Shown here one piece after another: positions 36,821 through 45,875 of a stretch of DNA of 64,000 nucleotides. Position 1 is the stretch's first letter, and each line of letters starts with the position of its first letter. Below the pieces are notes generated by a model, which was not told where the DNA came from, made no database searches, and saw only the letters and a list, made by a program, of their open reading frames with translations. The translations under genes and the position numbers were made by a program. The stretch lies in assembly GCF_036417845.1 (NCBI RefSeq), contig NC_089980.1, forward strand, positions 66,958,501 through 67,022,500, in the 5' to 3' direction. The stretch is from Apteryx mantelli (lineage: Eukaryota > Chordata > Aves > Apterygiformes > Apterygidae).

Positions 36821-39800
36821 CTGTATGTAAAACAAACAAAATCCTCCATCAACTCTTTGGAAAAAATACAATATTATTTTCCCCTTATACAGAAGGTGAC
36901 CCATATTCCTTTGGCAAGCATTAGTACTCCTAAACACATAAGTAGTGATGGGTCTAAACAGCTTTTTCTCAATGCTATGTAAACAGCCTAATTAACATCA
37001 ATACCTGTTATTGAACTATGGGCTTGCAATACAGGATGAAAAAGTACAATTGGTTGCTATATCAATGAGTGGGTACCTTTCCCCTCTGTTGCTCATTCTG
37101 TGTAGCACTGCACTCTGAATAAAACCACTAATGAAATTACTCATGGACAACCACTCATCTTAAAGAGGACATCAGAATTTGTGAATCATTATTTTATAAA
37201 TAACAGAAATAAGGAATTAGATTACTATGTGCTTGTATGGGAATGCCACCTACAGAATACACATACTGACCAACATCAGCTGAAACTATTATATTGCAAA
37301 CAGCCCAGCACAGATTCAGCTCTGTTTGTCTATCATGAATAAAGTGAAAGCCGATTAAATCAGGCTAAGGATCCTGCTATTACATAGTGGTTCAACAGGG
37401 ACTGCAAGGCCTGCATACAGACCTCTCTGCGCTTACAGAAACTTGACAGTATGATGCAAATATAAAAATTGGAAAAAAAAAGATTATTCCAGAACATGCT
37501 TACGCTACACTGTATGTGCTAATCAAATAAACTCTAAAATTATTCACAGGCAGTAGACTGAACACCTCAATAGGTATGTTTCACTTAGTGAAAAACTGCG
37601 GTGCCAAGTCCCTGCTCCCACCTGTTTTTATTAAACAAGAACTTTTGCCTGATGATAAAATCCATTTCAGCAAATAATTATTTACACACACAAAAAAGGA
37701 ATAAAATAGAAATGTCTTAAGTAGGTTACTTTGAAAAAAATGTCAATTTGAAAATATTTTTCAAAAAACTGTGTACATAAAGATCTTCAATACCATCCAC
37801 TTAGTGTAATAGTTTAAATGGTCATTTTCTTGTGAGAACAAATCATTTTGTACAGACTGAAGCAAATCCTCAATTCTGACAGGGACATTTAGATGCTATC
37901 ACAATACAGACGCAATAAAAAAAAAATCACTCTTGACACTATGGGTCTTAACAACTGTATAGTAATAATGGTAAAAGATGTATACAATTGAAAAAAAAGG
38001 CTAAAATATCTTTAAGCTGGTAAGTAATTGATGCTGGGCATAATTTTATATGCTCTTCACTTGTAACTTTTTTGTCCAAGTTATAAGCCTGTTATTTGCA
38101 TACTTAGTAGAATAAATGTATTATTTTTATTTTAAACTTGTCCGGTATTTAAAAACTAACCCAGAAGACTCTGCACAGGACAGGGTACATCACCTTTTTA
38201 AGATGTTACCTCTGGATAAGCAAGAACACTGAAAAACTCAACACCTGCAACCCAGGACAGAATACATGTCAGTCTGGTGGACAGTCAAGAACTAAGACAA
38301 GGAGAAAAGTCTCTTGTAACAAGGGGTAGCCAGCAGAAACAACTCATAAATGCCTGGCAAATACATTTTCATAGCCAACAGAACCTTATATCCAATCACA
38401 GTGACCCCAGGGATGATTTTTTAACTGGATAGGATTAGATGGGTTGCAAGAAAACAGCAATCATATTGCCTAAGATTCATCACGAAGCCTTAATGCCAGA
38501 TTATAGTAGCAAAGGTACCTAGCTATAAAGTACATCCAGAAATAAGCAAGAAATAATCAGGATAAAGAGCTATCAGAACAAATTAGCAGATTACAGTTTT
38601 CTGAAGAGCAGAAACAAATCTATACTACACTTTCCAATATCACTTTAATGTAAGATACACTTTATACAAGGAAATTGTCTTTCCAGATGGAGTCCAAAAT
38701 TACTCGTGTAGAGTTAACAAAAAGTTAATAAATCAGGGCAGTTCAGCAGAATGACAGATCAGCTCTACCACTGTGGTACTATCCGGCCTAGTTTCCAAAA
38801 AATCTTTCAGCAATTCTACCATTTGTTTAACATGACCGCCCTGTACTGTAGAGTGTATAAAAGTTCAGAAAACTTGTGCCTCACCAACGGCCGAGGCCTA
38901 GCGCCGCTGCGGGCCAGAGGCGACCCACCGCGACCCGAGCCGCAGCGGTCGAGGCCTCTGAGGGCGAGGGCAGGGAGGCGTCCGGAGCGGGCCTCTCAGA
39001 GACCCGCCGTCGCGACACGGCATTACTGTCCGCTATCTGTTTCTACAATAAGGTTTAACCGCCCGCAGACTTTTCCAACCGCCACCTCGGGGGGGGGGGG
39101 GGGGAGAGCGCCCTCCCCTCCCCCCGGCCTTCGAGAAAAACAACGGCCGAGGCGCCCCCCCAACGGCCTCCGGCGGCGCCCGCCTCCCATTGGCTGCGTG
39201 CCCGGGGAGGGCGGGAGCAGGCCGCCAAGCAGCCAATCAGAAGGGGAGCACGTCGCGCCTCCGCAGGAAGGGTAAGGCCGGCGCCCTCCCTTGGCGGCAC
39301 GGCACGGTTCCGCCGCGACCTCTGCGCGGCCGGGCGTTACCGGGCCTCGCCACATGCCTGTCCCGGGCGCAGTGCCCAGCGCGGGTGGTCCGCCCTCCCC
39401 CCAAAGGGGCCTTGAGCACGCGCTGCCGCAGCGCGGTGGCGGCGGCTGGGGATACCTGAGTGAGAGGGCGGCAAGGGAGCAGGCGGGGTAACCTTCTTCC
39501 TCCGGCACGGGGCTGCCCCAAGGCGGAGGGGGGGGGGATGAGGCAGTAAACTACCCCCTTTTGTCTCCCACGGGCAGGGCCCTTCCCCTTCTCTCAGCCC
39601 TGAAATTACCCAGGCTCCCTCAGCTTTTAAACTGTGCTCCGCCGCAGTCCCGGGGACCTCCCACTCGCGGAAAGATCAGAAACAAGCCGACCCCGTCGCG
39701 CGCCTCCTCCTGTGGGGATTACAATGAGGCCAGGGCGGGCGGCCCAGGCCCGAAACGCGCCCCATCGCCGCCTCCCCTCCCGCCGACCGCCGCCAGCCGG

Positions 39801-39972
39801 GGGGCTGCACGACCCTCCCCACAGCGCAGTCCCCACTGCAGCCCTGGCGGCGGCCGAGCGCGCCACCGTGGGGAACAGCCCTGTAAGGAACGGGGCGGGC
39901 AAGGCCTGCCGCACCGCCGTCCCTCCCCTCCCGGCGCCGGGCGCGCCGCCCGGAGCGCGGCGCACCACTGAC
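36821..39972 (-). other. RMND1: RMND1 intron 1
   Basis: About 3.15 kb between the probable non-coding exon 1 and exon 2. It is AT-rich up to about 38.88 kb, then enters the CpG island. A poly(G) run of about 14 lies near 39091-39104. Confidence 0.55.
39189..39237. promoter_or_regulatory. Opposed CCAAT-box pair
   Basis: ATTGG at 39189-39193 and CCAAT at 39233-39237, 44 bp apart, flank a GC-rich core with GGGCGGG. This NF-Y-type layout is typical of TATA-less promoters and may mark an alternative RMND1 or antisense start. Confidence 0.6.
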
Positions 39973-40180
39973 CTGGGGGAGGGGGCGATCCCCTCGCCGC
40001 CGCGCCGCGCGCGGCCCCGCCTACCGCGCTCCGCCCGGACGCGCGCGCGCGCGCGCGCGGGGGCCGCCAGGCCCGGCCCCGCCCTGGCGTCCGCGTGTAG
40101 CCCGCGTCTCGCCGCCCCCCTCCCCCATCCCGGGCCGCCCGCCGGCGCGCGCGGCGGGGACGGTTGACCTTCCCATAACG
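39973..40180 (-). other. RMND1: RMND1 exon 1, non-coding (probable; TSS approximate)
   Basis: On the minus strand a consensus donor CCCCAG|GTCAGTGG ends an exon at 39973, just downstream of the divergent promoter core. RMND1 has a non-coding first exon in other vertebrates. The right limit is a guess from the promoter position. Alternatives are donors CTCAG|GTATCC near 39456 and TTG|GTGAGG near 38880. Confidence 0.55.
40040..40059. repeat. (CG)n alternating tract
   Basis: Twenty bases of C/G alternation about 180 bp upstream of the ARMT1 start codon, within the probable RMND1 exon 1. Confidence 0.95.
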
Positions 40181-40197
40181 TCCGGCCGCCTCGCCCT

Positions 40198-40205
40198 ACT
40201 TCCGG
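40198..40205 (-). promoter_or_regulatory. ETS-family site
   Basis: CCGGAAGT on the minus strand, a perfect ETS (GABP-type) consensus common in divergent housekeeping and mitochondrial-gene promoters, 35 bp from the ARMT1 start codon. Confidence 0.7.
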
Positions 40206-40236
40206 GGGGCGGGCCCAGCAGCTCGGAGGGGCGAGC

Positions 40237-40247
40237 AAGATGGCGGC
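40237..40247 (+). promoter_or_regulatory. YY1-type site over ARMT1 start codon
   Basis: AAGATGGCGGC matches the long YY1 consensus. The ATG inside it is the ARMT1 start codon, so the 5' UTR is probably very short or the site is just downstream of the TSS. Confidence 0.7.
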
Positions 40248-40280
40248 GGCAACGGCGCTACCGGTCTCCCTCTCGGGCAG
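40240..40280 (+). CDS. ARMT1: ARMT1 exon 1, coding part
   Basis: Start codon in GCAAGATGG context, then MAAATALPVSLSG and 2 bases of Arg. Donor GGGCAG|GTTTAA is chosen. GT at 40290-40291 has the same phase and would add three residues, but its context is poorer. N-terminus VSLSG resembles human ASLSG. Confidence 0.85.
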
Positions 40281-43200
40281 GTTTAAAGGGTCCGTCGGTG
40301 CCTGGCGCGCGCCCGTAGCGATGGAGCAGCGAGGGGGAGGAAGGGCCTGAGGGACCGGCCAGCGCTCCCTGGCCGGAGAGCGGCCGCTTTCGGGCACCGC
40401 GTGCCTCGGCCGGGCGGTTAGCGCGGGCGGGGCCGGGGCGGGGCGGGGCCGCCAGGCGGCTCTCGGCCTACCACAGGGCGGGGGCGGGCGGGAGCGCCGC
40501 GCCGCGCCTCGGTTCGCCGGGATCCCGCGGCCTGGGGCCGTGGCGCCGGGAGGCGGCGCTGTGCGCCTGGGGCTGCGCCCGGCCGCCGGGGGCGCTGCGC
40601 TGCCGGCTCCGTGCTCGGGGCCGCCGACGCGGGTCGCGCCGAGCCCAGCGGGCGTTTCCTCTTCTCGCCGCACCTTATTGTCGCTGTGGTGCCTGACCGT
40701 TGCTGACTGCAGTAGGTCTTGGAAGAATATTAAGTATATTTTCCCTCGTGTTTTTTTTTTTTTTTTTTTGGGGGGGGGGGCTTTGCTGCTCAGTGCTGGG
40801 TAACTGTTCAGTTCTATGTGTTTGAAATTGGGTTTCGACGCTAGGTACAGAAATCTTCAAATACATTCATTCTCTCTCTAATTTCGGTTAAAGCTCTTTG
40901 TAAGGTTGATCATGCTTTGCTAATTGACCTTCTCAAAAATAAGCAGCGTCCAGGGCAAAAATAAATCAAGTATATATTGAAGAGTAAGTGGTACAAATTT
41001 TTTGTTGTTCAATTTGGTGATATAAGATATACCTAAACTTTAAACCATTCTCTGTGATTTTAAATTTAAATTTCTTTGACTTTTTCTCTGGGTAACTGAG
41101 CAATTAGAGATGGCATTTTTGTGTGGAATTCATTGAAATTTTTGTGCTTTTGCTTGGGCCAACCAGTTAGAAATCTGTCTTTTTAGAGAGTGAAACGCTC
41201 TTCTTTTCCTCCAAGAGTAGACCGGAGAACTTGACCAATTCATGATTTATTTTTGGTGTCCATTGCTTTAAAGGCACTTGAACTTGTTTTTCAGAGCTTG
41301 TGTTTATCCAAAAAAAAAAAGGTGTTTCATTGCTTGCTCTCAGTAATAAAATTTTGATCATTCCTTTTTAGATCTTTTGCATATGTTACAATTAAAGACA
41401 GACTGCCTCAGATCCTCACAAGAGTTATTGATACTCTGCATAGACATAAAAATGAATTCTTTGAAGAACATGGTGAGGTAAGAATAAGGTCTCTCTTTAT
41501 GTTATACACTAAGGTTTTTTTGTAATCCTTGAGATCCCTTCTCTTTGTTACTAGTTTCTTCCTATTGTCATTACTTAACTTGCTTAATCTCTTTGTTGCT
41601 CTTTTGGTCATCTCTTTCTTGTAGCTATCTTTCATTTCTTAACTCTCTTTTCTGTCTAATGTTTTTCTGATCTTTCTGTTCTCCAGCTGCCTCAGTTTCT
41701 CCTTTGTGTCTGTAAGCTGTATCTAATATACTTTAGCATCTTCTGAAGATGGCACTGTTTCAAGTTGCTCTTGAAAAAAGAACAAAAAGTCCAGTCTAAA
41801 AAGAAGCCCAGTATTTGACTCATTTTAAGATGTGTTAGATGTAAAATGAGGCTTAACAAAAGGTTTTTGATGGAATCAAGATCTGATTGTTCTAGGACAT
41901 GTATTTGGCTGTTAAAGTTTATCACTTACTACTCTTCTGAAAAGTTGATCTATGGTGCCATAGGAATGAATATTCAGAATAGGAACTTTTGTTGTCTACT
42001 TATTTCAGAATGGTGTTGAAGCAGAGAAGAGAGCTATATCTTTCCTCTCTAAATTACGGAATGAACTGCAAACAGACAAGCCATTGACCCCTTTAGGAGA
42101 TGAGCTGGCAGATGCTGCAGAGTGGAACCAATACCTGGACTATCAACGAAACCTGTCAAATGGAAATGGAGAACCAAGCTGGTTTCAGTCCCCTTGGTTA
42201 TATGTAGAATGTTATATGTATCGAAGAATTTGTTCAGCATTAGCACAAAAGTAAGTATTTGCTAGCTCAATGTGTTAATTTCTAAAACACTGTTCTTCTC
42301 CATTTTCCTTTTAGGAGAAAGGAAGATAGCTGAGGAGTAAGATAAAAGAAAAAACTTAAGTGTTTACCATGTTCCTTTTCTCTTGCTTCTTACTTTAAAT
42401 TCAAAACTAGTACTTTTGCTGTCTTCTGTGCAGCAGATTTTAAATCTGTTTGGTTTTTTTCTGCTCCAGTTTCTGTGACTTGCTCTATACCAAAACTCTA
42501 AATCTTGTCTCTATATACCTTGCAAACCAATGTATATTCAGATCTGAAAGTTATTTAATATTTTTAAAAGGTTTATGAGTCGGTAATTATCTCTTAATAA
42601 ATACATTAGCCTAAAATGCAAAATGGGAGAGCCACTGATCTGTTGGGCCTTTCAACTCATTTTGCTGCTAAAAATCTGAAGCGTTCTTGAGAGCCATTTC
42701 TGATGGCAGTAACCCGGCTTAAGCAGCGCCTGTTGTTCATTCTACACAATCTTCTTAGTTACAGCTGTATTTTCAGGCCATATGTTGCATCAAACTTTCG
42801 GAGCTGATCCTGGTTAAAAATAACTTGGCAGGAAAAATTTGTTGTGCTGGGGCTGTGGAGAGGTGCCAGTACCATGTAATGGGGTAGGAATGAGCAGTTT
42901 ATGGCCCCACTGCTGCCAAAAAAACAGTTAAAACTTTATCCATAGTGCTGTCCCCTTAGGATTACAGGGATGGAAACACAGTAATGAGACTTTGTTTCAG
43001 CTTGTATATTGTGTAATTTCAACTCTTTCAGCAAAAACTTAAAATGTGAGATGGAGAAATTGAACTGATGCTTTTCATTAGTAAGCTCTAAGTTTCTCTG
43101 TCATTTAGCTGCTCTTAAGCATATGCTTAGATGGAGATTCACTGAATCATTTGTCAAAAGGTCTAACTGCAAATATGTTTCTTGTAACATATAAAACATA

Positions 43201-45648
43201 TAAACTTGTCCATTTTAAGAACTAAATTATTTTGTCTTCTCTGTCATGTTATTTTTCAAAGCCTAGTTAACTACTGTAAGAGGCTTTGGTAGGGAAAATA
43301 TACTTCTGTAACTGCAAATGCACTTAAAATTGGGCCAGCTATTCACTACATTTGTTCATTTGTATGTTATAGTTTTAATCCCCATTTTTTTTTAATGAAG
43401 AATGGAGTTCAAAAATTGCTAGTGTATGTGCAGTTCCCCAAAATCACTGTGACTGAAACAGTTGGTCACTTTCAGAATATATTGTTAATAAGATAAAGAT
43501 GTCCAGTTTATTGTTTGTATCAGTAAGGTATGATGTCAGACTGTTACTGGAGTTGTGTAAGAATCCACTATAACAAGTTAGAAGTGGAAAGGCTAGCATC
43601 CTTAATACTGCATAATAAAAGCTGAGCTCCGAGCTTACATTTTCATGGGTATTTCATATGCTGTCAATAAAAATGTGGGAAGTACGTTAATATACTTGTT
43701 CCCCTTTTATTTTTAGCCCACCTATTGACAACTTTGACGTATTTAAGGAAGGAAAGGCTCAAAATTTCTTCGAATCCCAACAGGCCATTATTGCCTTATG
43801 CACTTACTTTCAGGAACTTCTTAAGAACATCAAGGATCTCGATGAAAAGCAGCTTCAGGGGGAACTTTTTAAGCTACTGCAGGTAAACCAGTAACACTTA
43901 ACACAAGAACTTAAAAATCAACGAAAACAAACAAAAACCTTGAGGTTATAGAGATTTTAAACTTTACATGGAAATGAAATCTAGTTCTTCTGCTCATAAA
44001 AATGCTATGAAATCCTGACAGCTGTACTGTATTGTTACTCTGGAAATATTTAAGCTTTGGTTGCTCATTTTAAGTTTGACGTTTTCATTGTGCTGCCAGT
44101 CTTCACTGTCTGTTTGAAAACCCATCTTACTCTCTCTTGAAAACAGTATCTCCAAAGCATTTAAGTCAAGTTCAAGATGGCCTTTGTCTAACTGTAACAT
44201 TTTAAAATAATTCATTTTACTGATGCTTTACAGAATTTTGAGTTCTTTTTTGGAAAAAAGTTAGAAGTCAATCTGTGTTAGAAGAGGTTTAAAGGGTTTT
44301 TATAACTTCATTACTCTTGAAAATAATGCCTTCGGGTAGAATATGAAATATCATAGGATTATAAATGAATACATTAGCTGGCAATAATTCACACCTAACT
44401 ATTTGATAAATCTTTATAAAGACCTCATTGGTATATATTTAAACTATTTTTATTTTTCATGAATTTATACTTAAAATATCAGTTATTACTCAGCTTCACA
44501 TAAGACATAATTTAATCTGCTTTTATTATTGCTTTTTCTGTATTCCCACTGAGACTTTCTGGAATTACAGTCTGCAGAATATATATTTTTTAATATTATG
44601 ATCAGGGTATTTACGTTAATCTGAATCTTCCACCTTTGTCACTCCTGATGCATGTTTCCGATATCTACACAAATACAGAGCATTGTTTGTTTCAAGAGAT
44701 CTTTCCTGTATTGAGATTTCTGTACAAGAAGCTGAGTTTTATTAAAGCTTGGAGGAAAATGTGGAATCAGAGCCTTCATGTCCCTAAAATAAAAACAAAA
44801 AATCTTTAGCGTATGTAAAGTTTAGAATGTAACTACAATGAGGCTTAGAAAATGTTTTTGTTTTTTTCCCCTCTTTCTAGGTGGCACTGTGGGGAAATAA
44901 GTGTGACCTTTCTTTTTCAGCTGGTGAAGACAGCTCTCAGAAATCTAGTGCTTTACAATCCCTGGAAGACCTGATACCTTACATCTTAGTGAATGATATG
45001 GAAAAACTTTGGTCACTACTTATAAATGCCAAAAAAAGAACTACAGATAAATCTGTTGTTAGAGTTGACATAATCCTGGATAATGCTGGATTTGAACTTG
45101 TAACTGATCTTGTATTGGCTGACTTCCTGTTATCATCAAAGCTGGCTGATGAAATCCATTTCCATGGAAAAAGTATTCCATGGTATGTGTCAGACACCAC
45201 AAAGCATGATTTTAACTGGACTATTAAACAACTGCAGTCAGCTAATCATATGTGGATGTCTAGATGTGGGATAAATTGGGAGGGCAATTTGAAAAAGGGA
45301 GTTTGGGTTTACCATGATCACATGTTTTGGACTTTGCCACATGAATTTTCTAGTATGGCTAAGGTTGCTCCTGATTTGTATGCTGATTTACAGAAGTCAA
45401 ACCTGCTTCTTTTTAAAGGTGATCTAAACTATAGAAAATTAACAGGAGATAGAAAATGGGAATATACTGTTCCATTTTATCAAGCCTTGAACAAGTTTCA
45501 TCCTGCACCTCTCTGTAGTTTGAGAACACTGAAATCTGACACTCAGGTTGGCCTAAAACCGGGACAAGGTGAACAAATTCAGGCTTCTGAACCTGAATGG
45601 ATGATAAGTGGGAAATACGGTGTAGTTCAATTTGATGCTGCTGTATGA
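40240..45648 (+). CDS. ARMT1: ARMT1, DUF89 damage-control phosphatase (5 coding exons)
   Basis: ARMT1 (C6orf211 in human) is a cytosolic metal-dependent DUF89 enzyme. It is described as a phosphatase on sugar phosphates such as fructose 1-phosphate, and was reported as a protein carboxyl methyltransferase acting on PCNA. CDS segments: 40240-40280, 41372-41477, 42009-42250, 43717-43882, 44881-45648; 1323 nt, 440 residues (human 441), all phases consistent. Metal ligands of the family are present: Asp252-Asn253 in LDNAGFE and Asp290 in VSDTT. The RTLK motif of DUF89 subfamily III is at 400-403, and FKGDLNYRKLTGDRKWE at about 363-379. The last exon carries the catalytic half. Exon 1 could instead end at 40289 (see findings). 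Confidence 0.97.
40281..41371 (+). other. ARMT1: ARMT1 intron 1
   Basis: 1.1 kb; its first 400 bp continue the CpG island. A T19G11 homopolymer junction lies at 40751-40780. Intron 2 (41478-42008) is 0.5 kb with nothing notable. Confidence 0.85.
40751..40780. repeat. T19G11 homopolymer junction
   Basis: Nineteen T followed by eleven G in ARMT1 intron 1; a likely site of length variation or assembly error. Confidence 0.9.
41372..41477 (+). CDS. ARMT1: ARMT1 exon 2
   Basis: 106 nt: SFAYVTIKDRLPQILTRVID then TLHRHKNEFFEEHGE, close to human. Acceptor CCTTTTTAG|ATCTTT, donor GGTGAG|GTAAGA. Enters in phase 2, leaves in phase 0. Confidence 0.97.
42009..42250 (+). CDS. ARMT1: ARMT1 exon 3
   Basis: 242 nt, residues 50-130: from NGVEAEKRAISFLSKLRNEL to PWLYVECYMYRRICSALAQ. 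Acceptor TTATTTCAG|AATGGT, donor CAAAA|GTAAGT. Enters in phase 0, leaves in phase 2. This is part of the N-terminal helical domain. Confidence 0.97.
42251..43716 (+). other. ARMT1: ARMT1 intron 3
   Basis: 1.5 kb; nothing else recognised. A patch of slightly higher GC at 42.65-42.95 kb resembles no element I can name. Confidence 0.8.
43717..43882 (+). CDS. ARMT1: ARMT1 exon 4
   Basis: 166 nt, to residue 185: PPIDNFDVFKEGKAQNFFES through LFKLLQ. Acceptor ATTTTTAG|CCCACC, donor CTGCAG|GTAAAC. Enters in phase 2, leaves in phase 0. Confidence 0.97.
43883..44880 (+). other. ARMT1: ARMT1 intron 4
   Basis: 1.0 kb AT-rich intron; nothing else recognised. Confidence 0.85.
44881..45648 (+). CDS. ARMT1: ARMT1 exon 5, catalytic half
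   Basis: 255 residues plus TGA after acceptor CTCTTTCTAG. It starts VALWGNKCDLSFSAGEDSSQ and carries LDNAGFELVTDLVLADFLLS, IPWYVSDTTKHDFNW, FKGDLNYRKLTGDRKWE, RTLK and a C-terminal ISGKYGVVQFDAAV. All conserved DUF89 active-site positions I can recall are intact. The first codon is GTG as exon sequence, not a start. Confidence 0.98.
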   Translation: MALWGNKCDLSFSAGEDSSQKSSALQSLEDLIPYILVNDMEKLWSLLINAKKRTTDKSVVRVDIILDNAGFELVTDLVLADFLLSSKLADEIHFHGKSIPWYVSDTTKHDFNWTIKQLQSANHMWMSRCGINWEGNLKKGVWVYHDHMFWTLPHEFSSMAKVAPDLYADLQKSNLLLFKGDLNYRKLTGDRKWEYTVPFYQALNKFHPAPLCSLRTLKSDTQVGLKPGQGEQIQASEPEWMISGKYGVVQFDAAV

Positions 45649-45875
45649 CTCCAGTTAACAGGATTCCTAATATTGATAGATTTAGTCTGATTGTGTTTCA
45701 GCTACTTTCTCTGTTCCATGCTTGACTTCAGCAAAGATTCATTTTTTGCTTGCAATTTTTTTCCCGGGTTGGTTGTTGTTATGGTTCCATAAAAGACATT
45801 GATATTGTGCAAAAGTTTACAAACTCTTTGTTTATATATAAAGATATATTAAAATGCAGAATGATTTATTTTCTT
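45649..45875 (+). other. ARMT1: ARMT1 3' UTR (proximal form)
   Basis: ATTAAA at 45848-45853 followed by T- and GT-rich sequence is the nearest plausible poly(A) site, giving a 3' UTR of about 225 nt. ATTAAA near 46307 and AATAAA at 48298-48303 could serve longer transcripts. Confidence 0.45.

Larger units (their letters stand above)
38880..40680. promoter_or_regulatory. CpG island, shared RMND1/ARMT1 promoter
   Basis: About 1.8 kb of GC-rich, CpG-dense DNA between the divergently transcribed RMND1 (minus) and ARMT1 (plus). The core near 40.15-40.25 kb carries a perfect ETS site (CCGGAAGT on the minus strand, 40205-40198) followed by GC boxes, and a YY1-type AAGATGGCGGC at 40237-40247 that contains the ARMT1 start codon. 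A 20-bp alternating CG run lies at 40040-40059. Two opposed CCAAT boxes at 39189-39193 and 39233-39237 form a possible second promoter about 1 kb away. Long open frames here reflect GC content. Confidence 0.85.

Noticed and set aside
36807-36839. Upstream in-frame ATG extending RMND1 by 11 codons
   Set aside because: A clear acceptor (ACATACAG) ends at 36821, so the upstream ATG is intronic; MRLKLLG is the natural presequence start.
39023-40803. Long open frames on both strands around 39-40.8 kb (up to 348 codons)
   Set aside because: Same composition effect in the RMND1/ARMT1 CpG island; the real ARMT1 start is at 40240 and RMND1 exon 1 is non-coding.
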